This document shows positions 8,501-15,359 of a DNA stretch of 64,000 bases, one piece after another; the stretch's first letter is position 1, and every line of letters begins with the position of its first letter. The notes under the pieces are model-generated. The model had not been told where the DNA came from. It made no database searches and saw only the letters and a program-made list of their open reading frames with translations. This DNA is from Myxococcales bacterium (GTDB lineage Bacteria > Myxococcota_A > Polyangia > Nannocystales > Nannocystaceae): assembly GCA_020633335.1 (NCBI GenBank), contig JACKDU010000016.1, positions 1 through 64,000 on the forward strand. The letters run 5' to 3'. The position numbers and the translations under genes are program-made.

Positions 8501-10874
8501 AGGGGCCGTGTCCGCCCTTGGTGCTCCATTGGGGGTTATCTTGAAGGCTGCGGACGGGAACCGCGCACTTGGAAAGCGGGAGAGGGGGTTCGACGCGTTC
8601 TCAATTCGACATGAAGCCCCAGTGTCACCGTTTCTGTCGAGGCTTTCGGCGCGTGCTGGACAAGCGAAGGGGGACGGCGTGAACTCGACTGGCGCTGCGA
8701 GCCTTCCTGAGTCGGTCGTGCGTCAGGTGTCGGCGGTATTCTGCGTGCCGCCCAACAAGGAGCTCTTGGCATACTGGGGAAGGGTTGAAGATCGGCTCTG
8801 GAAGATTCGAACATGCCGAGATATTCATGGTGTCTCCAAGCGGCCCGCTCTATTTGCGCCCGAGATTGACCCGCGACTTCTCGCTAGAGCGAAGGCGCTA
8901 GGCCTTTCGCTGGACGAGGTCACGGGGGCGACCAGTGGATCGTTGCCCCCATACAGGTTCTCCTTCCTAATTGGGAAGGCGAGGGACGCGGCCGCCGCCG
9001 TCGCGGGCCTCGGCTCCTCGTTGCTCGCGGCGCTTGAGAAGCGAGACATGGAGCAGCTCAACCGGCTACGGTTGGTACATCAGCAGAACCTGGCAAGGAT
9101 GACAACGTCGGCTAGACGATGGGAGATCAAGGCGGCGGAGGAGGCGCTGTCCTCGGTTCAAAACCAGCTCGATTCGGCTCGGCATCGACAGCGCCGTTTC
9201 GGTGAGCTCGTGACCAAGCGGACCATTAGGGAGGAAGAGCAGCAAGTAAAGCACTCAGAGAACTCCATGTGGAAGCAAGGCATCGCTGCAGTGTGGCAGT
9301 TCAGCGCGTCCGCGGGCTCATTGATTCCGCAGATTGGCTCGCCCTTCGCTATGACCTTCGGGGGGGCTCAAATTGGGGGTTTCTTTTCCGCCGGGGCAGG
9401 TGTCTATTCTGCGCAGGCGGGCGCGCAGGCGTCGAAAGCTGCTATGTCAGGGCTGGCATCGCACTTCAATCGTCGGCTCGAAGAATGGAGTTTTCAGGCT
9501 GAGACCGCGCGATTTGACATCGCCTCGCTGGAGCGGCAGGTGCGCGTTGCGGAGCTTCGCCTGGAAATAGCGGTTAATTCGTTGAGCGCTCATGAGGAGA
9601 GCATTTCACAGACCGAGGAGGTCTTTGAGTTTCTCGGATCTCGTTTCACGAGCGGCGGGCTCTATTCATGGCTCGTGACGACGCTTCAGCGGGCATACCG
9701 CGAGGCATATGGCCATGCCTTGTACTTTGCTCGCTTGGCAGACGAGGCCTATCGCTATGAGCGTGGCGGCGGTGCAGCGAAGATTAGTCCCTCGCACTGG
9801 GACGCGCCGAAGGCGGGGCTTCTGGCAGGAGAGCGACTCCTCGCCGAGATCCAAATGCTGGAGCGGTCCTTCATCGAAACGAACTTTCGGGGGCACGAGG
9901 TCGATCAGGCGTTCTCCCTGCAACAGATCGCCCCAGGGGCGCTCATAGCCCTTCGGCGGAACGGCGTCTGTGAGTTTGATGTTCCTGAGTTATTCTTTGA
10001 TTTGGCATATCCTGGTCACTACCGTCGTCGCGTGAAGGCGGTTCGGCTCACGATCCCCTGCATTACGGGGCCCTATGTCAACATTGCGGCCGTTCTCTCG
10101 CTCGTGCAGTCCAGAATTCGGTCTGAGGTGGATGGGGCGCTGGTTGACTATCCTGTCCGGCGGAGCGTCACGGTCGCCACGAGCACGGCACAGAACGATG
10201 CAGGGGTCTTTGAGCTTAATTTCCGGGATGAGCGTTATCTCCCCTTTGAGGGTGCCGGGGCCGTTGGTCGGTGGCGGCTTGAGTTGCCGGCTGCATTTCG
10301 GTCTTTTGACTACGAGTCGATCAGTGACGTTGTGTTGTCCATCGCATATGTCTCTGAGTATGATGGCGCGCTTCGGGAGAAGGTCGAGAACGCCAATTGG
10401 GAATTTGAGCAGGGGATCTTGAAGGTCTTGCAGACGAATCCGCTTGCCCGAGTTCTTCGCCTGCGCCACGATTTCTCGCGGGAGTTTAATCGCGTCCTTC
10501 ACAGTGAGGCGGGAACCCCAGTTCAATTTGAGATCGGCGATGCACACTTTCCGTTCTTTGTCGCCGGTAGGCCGCTTGTGGTTGACAAGGCCTATCTCGG
10601 CATGGACCGCCTCAGTGGAGACGACGTCTCGGGGGTTGCCCTTGCGGTAGATGGAGAGCTTCTACAGTTTTCAGCAGTGCCGATGCTGGGGGGGATGCCG
10701 GGAGCGGCGCTCCCACCGAAGTTTGGCAAGAGCCTTCGGGGGATCCACACAGTCACAGTCCTCGACGGAGGATGTTTGACGCCCACGGAGTCGCTTCCGG
10801 GAGATTCCTCGGCCCTGGATGACGCAATACTTCGGGATATTGTGCTTTACGTCGAGTATCGGGTGGACTCATAG
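2571..10874 (+). CDS. Tc toxin complex subunit A (TcA/TcdA-like), full length
   Basis: About 2767 residues, the usual size of a TcA pore-forming subunit. ATG 2571 has AGAGG 5 nt upstream; GTG 2538 in frame is less likely. Landmarks in order: CxCELCNSILGPAAYFVDLM near residue 430 (the TcA SPAAYLVDLL signature); an ABC-toxin N-like segment near 1230-1300 ending in SRVASAISSVQLYVHRVRMN; WGWRQNFRLWEANRKVFLWP starting the neuraminidase-like region; HIPLRIALHLHALGRHAAAQ and WFHYIYDPT near 1805; VPPNKELLAYWGRVEDRLWK near 2060; a long coiled coil and a Gly/Ala-rich hydrophobic stretch near 2250-2290 (channel tip region); and a TcB-binding C-terminus with LFFDLAYPGHYRRRVKAV. TcA pentamers bind cells and inject the TcB/TcC cocoon cargo. 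All landmarks are in one frame, so the gene looks intact. Confidence 0.94.
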   Translation: MQRSVVIALSKNANRRLSEVRAHTPSLAGHVDDLMRGATSSNERADLQVQSATGSDMLGTVDVDRGPIGRGEFLGQAVDDDPRLADIPELRAALDLGRLFAVADAAGITARRAEKIAEVLNSPEAISDESLEALVNRRALRVREARALGVARVVFLLSNDSEALTSKMAGRDLAELLSMRPAAWKDALEGARSSFPDGHDINTWASELARRHAVLAPSQALHGRLLAALDDEDALSLKRLAASWPGFKLAPLVSASDREVATSAREMRSRLALVRKLHEVLPGIEWLDLDYSHQSDDLEELALGTWFTADEQAALLKSLKAHQRVYAVAGDVDTSIHLLEGGYHSALAIARAKKTEIVEKTTLPPDVVERVHTAATEILGISANVAIGLHDVQTGIFDKLAAGSVGPGVKDYLAKIDGYAKLFGSQTWCECELCNSILGPAAYFVDLMKFVDEHVRDDLFTKQHKDHVLDLKVRRPDLWSLPLTCDNTNKIIPSLDIVNEILEAFVAKQVTPVYSGSMADRAAVTRHVYEKLDGAITVHAFDQPGSLPYERVTRLLAQAGHTRADLAHIYDADAATGQLVLSPRSRDIVFTPNIDQKALANLFDTPKSGKIGSVDVQAFLRTTGLTREELDELVSSWFVRGTDKPQIKAEKASPESVQFDVERLHGLTVGVLDRLHRFIRLARGTALRIPVLDFWLRELALPDLSVDDGDLIGRLLAIRSTLGLSLEDTLAISLRLPMSASDPESKSLFDRRFNEGLLLMEGEYLPLPENAFVHPLFLEQKQSDAMLPRLCAGLGVGEEDLSRLIIALSVALGVEDDSKGFKLNLGNLSLLYRHARLASALQVSVAQLFQLAEMVDELEHPWITQVSELETLLRFVHAWRRGGRSLDAIALCVGGKVLDPDAWPAPDKISHQIRDEGADAFRFADTVFAAPLDLTEAQSKAVVSANLEFFESDGDMWRLRADFSLGSQLIVPQGVPVEPDALMEVVRPYHLSKLLPDRVARALQIEGSKASALLRVASADLEDEQLVGAVRGDGSDEALLSLMDELLGLYVLFSPAEFDGDALEFVAEAPHIFALTDLPAVPTRSVWLTDLYARFSRAPKVAFGEAHTVLPRPDLHQLLQSFDLESGFPATMDEVLAGALQAEVGLVATLRASTPKADSALASLERLAEAVGLARSLAVAGDSLAALLSNNYTELSKAADAVEAGFRSRPEEEPVAVQLEAVEDSLRAWKRDVLCSFLLRHNPADAPAVPWKTRSELYQYFLLDVEMGGCGRTSRVASAISSVQLYVHRVRMNLERDMKGAVHVSPDLVPSDEWGWRQNFRLWEANRKVFLWPENYMDPDLRDDKTFLFKELEATLFQQDVTPEAARGAYASYIAGFEELAGLAIGGSWYESSPSLDRLHMCGVTSSDPPVWYYRCVDNLCRSRRESSASVQWGNWNKIEAQIPVRDVAPIVYEGRLHIFWVEIHTRSRSSFKSGTSSFNGYDHVMKLKYITLKPDETWSAAQEVSLEGWPLWHNNKRMAAGVVRDNFYYTGGVVHDEPQDGYTIQGRSWSRVVLDIYKPGPVEAEKPGGTAGGTERRVIVTLRNFRIQAEVDFFEGRARAFSATALTSSGQLLNVPSLKWTENAGVYVGTVSQHRCLPNAAFAALSDERTRQFATDENKLLNKANPPLTFPAQGLYQHKVGSVQDGAEIAPISRSAGACEDAVIQFKGDSLLFLGSSVDKYGAQVLRLGTTLARRLSRELFHGGVERILERDFQASLREEGLPLGFSSSPAIKAEPAKGGVEGAKALFGGSMGAWFREILLHIPLRIALHLHALGRHAAAQEWFHYIYDPTATGTGVDRVWIHVGFRAMDIPSLRKILSDEAAISAYRHDPFNPYAIARLRPTAFQKFVVMRYLDNLLDWADSLFAEFTAESIDEARMLYVLAADILGERPAKLGKCGGEGVQRKYSQLAQAMSEKDDFLVEIQGYLSSAKDKKAKGAVSALGAPLGVILKAADGNRALGKRERGFDAFSIRHEAPVSPFLSRLSARAGQAKGDGVNSTGAASLPESVVRQVSAVFCVPPNKELLAYWGRVEDRLWKIRTCRDIHGVSKRPALFAPEIDPRLLARAKALGLSLDEVTGATSGSLPPYRFSFLIGKARDAAAAVAGLGSSLLAALEKRDMEQLNRLRLVHQQNLARMTTSARRWEIKAAEEALSSVQNQLDSARHRQRRFGELVTKRTIREEEQQVKHSENSMWKQGIAAVWQFSASAGSLIPQIGSPFAMTFGGAQIGGFFSAGAGVYSAQAGAQASKAAMSGLASHFNRRLEEWSFQAETARFDIASLERQVRVAELRLEIAVNSLSAHEESISQTEEVFEFLGSRFTSGGLYSWLVTTLQRAYREAYGHALYFARLADEAYRYERGGGAAKISPSHWDAPKAGLLAGERLLAEIQMLERSFIETNFRGHEVDQAFSLQQIAPGALIALRRNGVCEFDVPELFFDLAYPGHYRRRVKAVRLTIPCITGPYVNIAAVLSLVQSRIRSEVDGALVDYPVRRSVTVATSTAQNDAGVFELNFRDERYLPFEGAGAVGRWRLELPAAFRSFDYESISDVVLSIAYVSEYDGALREKVENANWEFEQGILKVLQTNPLARVLRLRHDFSREFNRVLHSEAGTPVQFEIGDAHFPFFVAGRPLVVDKAYLGMDRLSGDDVSGVALAVDGELLQFSAVPMLGGMPGAALPPKFGKSLRGIHTVTVLDGGCLTPTESLPGDSSALDDAILRDIVLYVEYRVDS

Positions 10875-11187
10875 TCACAGGGTCGACACCTGTACAGGCC
10901 CGCGCGGATCTGCTGGGGCGCTGGAGCGCTCGGGGACGGCGCTGGAGGGCACGAGCTCCGCGAGGCGCACGCGAGGGCGACCTCGGAGCTGGTCGCGGAG
11001 GGCTCAGGGCGCTCAAGCGCCTAGCTAGCCGCCGATCAGTCTCGAGGACCACGGACCGTGACGCGCCCGTGCCACGCCCGTACCAACTCCCGCGTACTCA
11101 CCCGACCTCCCGCGTCAAACGCGCGAAAACAAAAAGCCCCCTGACGGGGGCTTGGGAGGCTAGGAGGGGCGTTTCTCGCTTGTCTGG
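10875..11187. other. Intergenic junction between the Tc locus and native high-GC DNA
   Basis: No coding region is supported in this 313-bp stretch. Base composition shifts here from the lower-GC toxin locus to the very GC-rich background. It contains a small palindrome CCTGTACAGG near 10898-10907 and the hairpin at 11134-11153. No tRNA gene, integrase or obvious target-site duplication was found, so the mechanism of the junction is unknown. Confidence 0.6.
11134..11153 (-). terminator. Perfect 8-bp hairpin with T-run on the minus strand
   Basis: AAGCCCCC-TGAC-GGGGGCTT forms a perfect 8-bp stem with a 4-nt loop. On the plus strand it is preceded by AAAACAAAA, so the T-run follows the hairpin only in the minus direction. 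As an intrinsic terminator it would stop minus-strand transcription, although both flanking genes are plus-strand. Confidence 0.6.
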
Positions 11188-11823
11188 TTGGGTTTGGGGA
11201 TCGGGTCGGTGGTCTACTGCGACATGGAGACGAGCGGCGGCGGCTGGACGATCCTCTACGCGACCAGCGGCGGCGACAACCAGCAGCCGATGACCGGCGA
11301 CGTCGAGGTCCTCGGCGGCAACCCGCTCGCCTACCAGCCCTACAACCACAGCCGGGCCTTCAAGGCGCTCCTCTCGGGCCTCGGCGGCGAGGGGCTGATC
11401 CGCCGGAGCTCCGGCGACGTGTGGATCCGCTTCGATCACGCGCCCTTCGACGACCAGCTGACGATGGCCAACAAGCACGCCCACTACCCGGTGAAGCTCA
11501 CCGCCAAGGACGGGACGACGGCGGACGGCTTCACCGGCTGGGCGAACTCGAACATCGCCGGTGGCGGCGACTTCAACGTGTCGCTGGTCGACGGCATGAG
11601 CTGCAACAACACGAACACCGCGAACGGCGTCGACCACCACAGCACGCAGTACTACCACCTCAACTGCGGCTGCACGCGCCACTACCTCTACTCGTACTCC
11701 AACGGCGCCGCCGACTCCGACGCCTCGTACAAGGTCAACACCGGCCTCGGCAACTGGACGGCGACCGCGACCTGCGCGTCGACCGAGGGCGGCGGCCTCG
11801 CGCTCTACCTCGCGGTCCGCTAG
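11164..11823 (+). pseudogene. 5'-truncated fibrinogen-like (YCDM motif) protein fragment
   Basis: The open frame starts right after an in-frame TAG at 11161 and has no ATG or GTG near the start; only TTG 11188 could serve, without a convincing ribosome site. The product begins almost directly with VVYCDMETSGGGWTILY, the signature that normally follows an N-terminal signal peptide, linker and DGxYxI segment in secreted bacterial fibrinogen-related proteins. The rest (NKHAHYPVKL, GFTGWANSNI, Cys-rich SCNNTN and LNCGCTRHYL, ending LALYLAVR) looks like a complete C-terminal domain. Codon use is native high-GC. The simplest reading is a remnant whose 5' part was removed at the toxin-island junction. 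A functional short protein is possible but less likely. Confidence 0.68.
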
Positions 11824-11916
11824 CGCCGCGGGGGTCGGGGGCGGCCGGCCTGGGGTCCGGGCGCCGGCGCGCGGGGGCGCCCGGGGTGAGGGGGCCCCGG
11901 GCGCCGCGGAAGCGGC

Positions 11917-11922
11917 TATCAT
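11917..11922 (+). promoter_or_regulatory. -10-like TATCAT, 6 nt before start codon
   Basis: TATCAT is followed by CGCGCC and the ATG at 11929. A start site ~7 nt after the hexamer falls on the start codon, predicting a leaderless mRNA. The same layout recurs at many genes in this window. Confidence 0.5.
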
Positions 11923-11928
11923 CGCGCC

Positions 11929-12552
11929 ATGTCGCTCGCCCTCCGCCTCCATCACCTCGGCCGCCGCGCCGCGCTCCGCCTCCTCCCCATCGCCCTCGTC
12001 GGCCTCACGAGCGCGAGCTGCGGGCCGCGGGGCGGGGGCGTCGACGACGAGCTCTCGGCCGAGCTCGCCTACCGCGGCCTCGATCGGGGGATCGATCGGA
12101 TCATCGAGCTCGGCTTCAAGGGCTTCAACGAGGCGGGCAGCGCCAACATCCCGCCGCAGACCGCGAGCGGCGACGCCGGCGGGACGATGGACGTCGGCGG
12201 CCAGGTCGATCAGGGCGCGTCGAACAACAAGGGCATGCGCCTCACGGTCGCCCTCAGCGACTACAGCGACGGCCCGCCCGCCGGCTCCGATCTGGTGATC
12301 GTCTACAACGGCTCCCTCGACACCGCCGACCTGAGCATGAAGGGGCTGCCGGACGCCGACCTCACCGGGACCCTCGTCGGCAACCTGGCGATGGACGGTG
12401 ACCTCGCCGGCAACCTCGCCCTCAACCTCTCGATCACCGGCATGACGATGGACGCCGGCGGCGGCCTGATCGCCCGCGCGCCCGGGACGATCCACGTCAC
12501 CGGGACCGCGACCTCCGACTACGGCGTCTTCAACGTCGACGTCTCGCTCTGA
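11929..12552 (+). CDS. Uncharacterised secreted protein or lipoprotein
   Basis: A 207-residue product with an N-terminal Arg-containing hydrophobic signal (RRAALRLLPIALVGLTSASC). The Cys after SAS could be lipidated, but -3 is Ser rather than Leu, so the lipobox is weak. The body has repeated Gly/Asp turns (GTLVGNLAMDGDLAGNLALN, LSITGMTMDAGGG) that suggest a beta-rich repetitive fold. No family was recognised. It is followed after 6 nt by the DUF3025 gene, so the two are probably cotranscribed. Confidence 0.7.
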   Translation: MSLALRLHHLGRRAALRLLPIALVGLTSASCGPRGGGVDDELSAELAYRGLDRGIDRIIELGFKGFNEAGSANIPPQTASGDAGGTMDVGGQVDQGASNNKGMRLTVALSDYSDGPPAGSDLVIVYNGSLDTADLSMKGLPDADLTGTLVGNLAMDGDLAGNLALNLSITGMTMDAGGGLIARAPGTIHVTGTATSDYGVFNVDVSL

Positions 12553-12558
12553 GCCGCG

Positions 12559-13335
12559 GTGGCTGGGCTCCGCGTCGACGCCTTCGAGCCCCGGGTCTGG
12601 CGGAGGAGCCCGCGCTTCGCCCCGCTGGCGGGCGCGCTCGGCCGCTTCGACGGCGCCGAGGCGTGGCCGGAGGTCGCGGCCTACGACCACCCGGCGGCGC
12701 CGGTGCGCTTCGTCCCCCAGGTGCGGGTCGATCCCGGGGTCCCCGGGGCGCCGAGCTACGACGCGCGGATCGTCCTCCGCGGCGAGGTGCCGACCCGCGC
12801 GGCCTGCTGGCACGATCTCTTCAACGCGATGGTCTGGTGCGCCTTCCCGCGGAGCAAGGCGGCGCTCCACGGCCGCCAGCACGCGCACGCGGGCGCGGCC
12901 GCGGGCGCGCCCGGGGGCAACCGCGGGCGCGCCCAGGATCGGCTGACGATGATCGACGAGGGCGGGGTGATCCTGGTGGCGCCGGCGGCCGAGCACCCGC
13001 GGATCGCCGTGGAGCTGGCGGCGCTCGAGCCGATCCGTCGGCTGCCGGCGGAGGTCGAGGTCGCCGGCGCGCGGGCGCTCCTCTTCGGCCACGCGCTCTA
13101 CGAGCACCTGGTCATCGGCGCCGGGATCGCGCGCGCGCGGGTGATCCTGGCGGCGGCGGAGGCGATCGACGCGGCGGCGGCGGCGGGCGGCGCTGGCGGG
13201 GAGCTCGAGGCGGTCGATCGCTGGCTGGCGGCCGAGCTCGCGGAGGATCGCCTCCTCGAGGCCCGCCCGCTCGGCTACCCGATCGCGGCGCTCCCGCGCG
13301 GCGAGATCGTGAATGTGTCCCTTGAGACACCTTGA
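12559..13335 (+). CDS. DUF3025 family protein
   Basis: 258 residues from GTG 12559. The family signature is visible: ARIVLRGEVPTRAACWHDLF followed by NAMVWCAFPRSKAALHGRQ, then RAQDRLTMIDEGGVILV, and later LLFGHALYEHLVIG. DUF3025 proteins are cytoplasmic and of unknown function, with conserved His, Asp and Glu positions that could bind metal (inference). The last codons (NVSLETP) are encoded by a copy of the 16-bp palindrome annotated at 13315, so the repeat overlaps the gene end. It converges on the next gene. Confidence 0.85.
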   Translation: MAGLRVDAFEPRVWRRSPRFAPLAGALGRFDGAEAWPEVAAYDHPAAPVRFVPQVRVDPGVPGAPSYDARIVLRGEVPTRAACWHDLFNAMVWCAFPRSKAALHGRQHAHAGAAAGAPGGNRGRAQDRLTMIDEGGVILVAPAAEHPRIAVELAALEPIRRLPAEVEVAGARALLFGHALYEHLVIGAGIARARVILAAAEAIDAAAAAGGAGGELEAVDRWLAAELAEDRLLEARPLGYPIAALPRGEIVNVSLETP

Positions 13336-13381
13336 TTGCGGGCGCCGGTTGTCGCGGGTCCTGACGTGTCTCTCAGGACAT
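13315..13381. repeat. Pair of 16-bp palindromic motifs (copies 1 and 2)
   Basis: GTGTCCCTTGAGACAC at 13315-13330 and GTGTCTCTCAGGACAT at 13366-13381. They lie between the convergent genes ending at 13335 and 13398. The same motif recurs in pairs at 31.6 and 55.6 kb. Confidence 0.6.
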
Positions 13382-13397
13382 CTTCGCCGCGACCCGC

Positions 13398-15359
13398 TCA
13401 GCGACGCGGCTGGATCAGCCGGAAGTAGCGCTGGATCTGCCGCCGCTGCCCGGCCGGGACCTCCTCGCGGTCGAGCGCGCTCTGGGCGAAGCCGTGGTAG
13501 TCGGTGAAGGTGTCGCGGTAGGACTCGCTGGCGAAGCCCTCCTGGCTCGCCGTCGAGATCACCTCGGCCCGGGTGAGGCCGCGGCCGTGCTTCGGGTCGA
13601 CCTTGACGTCGCGGGCGCGGGCCCGGATCCCGCTGGGATCGCCGAGGGGATCCTGGGAGCCGGTGCCGATCCCGTCGCCGTTCGCCGCCTGACTCGACGC
13701 GTCGCCGCCCTCGCCCTCGCCGCTATCGCCCTCGCCGGCGCTCTCCTGGCCCTGGCTCTCGCCCTCCATGAACGCGTCGGGCTCGCCGTCGCCGACGTCG
13801 CCCTCGACCAGGAGGCTCGGCCCCTGCTTGCCCTTCTGGCCCTTCTTCCCCTTGTCGCCCTTGGCGGCCTTGGAGAAGCGCTCCATCTGCTCCTTGCGCT
13901 TGTCGCCCTGCTGACCCTGCTTGCCGCTCCGGCGGATCAGGGTCTTCGCCTCCTCGAGGTTGTCGCGGGCCTGGCCGAGGCGGCGCGAGGTCTGGGAGGT
14001 CTTCGAGGCGCCCGAGGCCCCCCGCGAGAGGCGCTCGAGCGCCCGCTTCTGATCGGCGCCGCGCTGGCCCTGCTGGCCCTGCTGGCCCTGCTGGCCCTGC
14101 TGACCCTGCTGACCCTGCTGACCCTGCTTGCCCTGCTGACCCTGCTGCTTCGAGCGGGCCTCCTGGGCGTCGCGGCGGAGCTGGTCGAGCGCCCGCTGGG
14201 CCGCCTTCTCGCGCTCGTGCTGGCGGCGGAGCTCCTCGACCTTCTCGCGCTCCTTCTTGAGGCGGCGCTCGTCCTCCTCGGGGTCGTCGCTCGGGTTCTT
14301 GGCCTGCTCCTTCTCCTTCTTCTTGAGGCGGCGCTCGGCCTCCGCGAGCTCGGCCGCGGTGTCCCGGTCCTCGGAGGCCGCCTTGCCGAGCGCCTTCTCG
14401 GCCGCCTTGAGGGCGCGGTCGAGGGCCTCGCTCTCGGCCGCGTTGGCGTCGGCGGCCTCGCCCGCCTCCTCGAGCGACTCGCCGGCCTTGTCACCTTCCC
14501 CTCGGGCCAGGTGCTCGCCGGCGTCGGCGGTGATCGACTCCTCCTCGAGGGCGGCCGCGAGCTCGCGCATGCCCTCGGCGAGGATCCCCGGGTCCTCCTC
14601 GAGCGACGCCTCGAAGGCGGCCTCGGCGGCCGCGAGCTCGCCCTCGAGGGCCTCGAGCTTGGCGAAGGCGGCCTCGCGGTCGAGCTCGCCGCGGCCGTAG
14701 GCGTCGAGGACGTCGAGCATCGCCGCGGCCAGGCGGGCGGCCTCGTCGTCCTTCTCCTTGAGCTGCTTGAGATCCTGGCGGAGCGGATCGAGGAGGTGGC
14801 GCTCGGCCGGCGGGGTCGGGCGCTCGGCGAGCTCGCCGGAGGCGCCGACGAGGCCGATCTCGACGGGCGGCGGCGGCGGGCTCGGCTCGGGGACCAGGAG
14901 CGCGAGGAAGAGGAGGGCGAAGGCGGCGAGGTCGAGCGCCCGCAGGCCGGGCGGGCGGAGCGAGACCACCGGCCGGGGATCGAGGCCCTGGGCGAGCCCC
15001 TCGGCCTCGGCGACGATCAGCGCGACGATCCCGGCGCTCATCGGATCGTCGGGGGGCGGGGCGGCGGCGAGCTCGAGCGCGTTGCCCAGGCGATCGTCGA
15101 GGCCGAAGTGATCGTCGACCCGGCGGGCGGCCGTCCGCGGGCTCCGCGGCCGCAGGAGCGCCCAGCCGAGGACCGCGGGGATCGGCGCGATCGCCAGCCA
15201 GGCGAGCTCCATCGGCGCGCCCAGGCGGCGGGCGCAGACGATCGCGGCGGCGGCGATCACCAGGCCGAGGGGGAGGGCGATCCGGCCGAGGAGGGTCGCC
15301 GCCTCGGCCAGCCGCTGGCGGCGGATCACCGCCGCGAGGAGGCGCGGGAGCGCGCTCAC
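13398..15359 (-). CDS. DUF4175-like membrane protein with long charged coiled coil and QQG repeats
   Basis: 653 residues. Two hydrophobic segments near the N-terminus (LGLVIAAAAIVCARR; LAWLAIAPIPAVLGWALL) and one near residue 155 (LAAFALLFLALLVP) precede a long Glu/Lys/Ala coiled-coil region (~190-395). Next come a QQGQQG repeat tract and an acidic Gly/Glu/Ser stretch. The C-terminus (SYRDTFTDYHGFAQSALDRE, then QRRQIQRYFRLIQPRR) resembles the end of DUF4175-type proteins that accompany MoxR/VWA genes. GTG 15359 overlaps the upstream gene's TGA (GTGA), so translation is probably coupled. Function is unknown; a role as an envelope scaffold is inference. Confidence 0.72.
   Translation of the reverse strand: MSALPRLLAAVIRRQRLAEAATLLGRIALPLGLVIAAAAIVCARRLGAPMELAWLAIAPIPAVLGWALLRPRSPRTAARRVDDHFGLDDRLGNALELAAAPPPDDPMSAGIVALIVAEAEGLAQGLDPRPVVSLRPPGLRALDLAAFALLFLALLVPEPSPPPPPVEIGLVGASGELAERPTPPAERHLLDPLRQDLKQLKEKDDEAARLAAAMLDVLDAYGRGELDREAAFAKLEALEGELAAAEAAFEASLEEDPGILAEGMRELAAALEEESITADAGEHLARGEGDKAGESLEEAGEAADANAAESEALDRALKAAEKALGKAASEDRDTAAELAEAERRLKKKEKEQAKNPSDDPEEDERRLKKEREKVEELRRQHEREKAAQRALDQLRRDAQEARSKQQGQQGKQGQQGQQGQQGQQGQQGQQGQRGADQKRALERLSRGASGASKTSQTSRRLGQARDNLEEAKTLIRRSGKQGQQGDKRKEQMERFSKAAKGDKGKKGQKGKQGPSLLVEGDVGDGEPDAFMEGESQGQESAGEGDSGEGEGGDASSQAANGDGIGTGSQDPLGDPSGIRARARDVKVDPKHGRGLTRAEVISTASQEGFASESYRDTFTDYHGFAQSALDREEVPAGQRRQIQRYFRLIQPRR
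14063..14148. repeat. In-gene 9-bp tandem repeat (CTGGCCCTG/CTGACCCTG)
   Basis: Nine-base units repeat about nine times inside the coiled-coil gene and encode the QQG tract. Two unit versions (ggccctgct, gaccctgct) sit in separate blocks, which suggests slippage expansion. Confidence 0.85.

Noticed and set aside
1..10874. Toxin locus considered as part of a prophage or contractile injection system
   Set aside because: No sheath, tube, baseplate, terminase or integrase gene is visible; the TcA landmarks explain the large gene fully.
10875..11187. Possible attachment site or tRNA fragment at the island edge
   Set aside because: No tRNA-like cloverleaf and no matching direct repeat could be found within the window; the other island edge lies outside it.
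11098..13107. Long minus-strand frame (669 codons) across the fibrinogen-like, lipoprotein and DUF3025 genes
   Set aside because: Antisense shadow in GC-rich DNA; low-complexity Arg/Glu/Val composition and it covers three better-supported genes.
14063..14148. Tandem repeat considered as a CRISPR array
   Set aside because: Nine-base units without spacers, in frame inside a gene.
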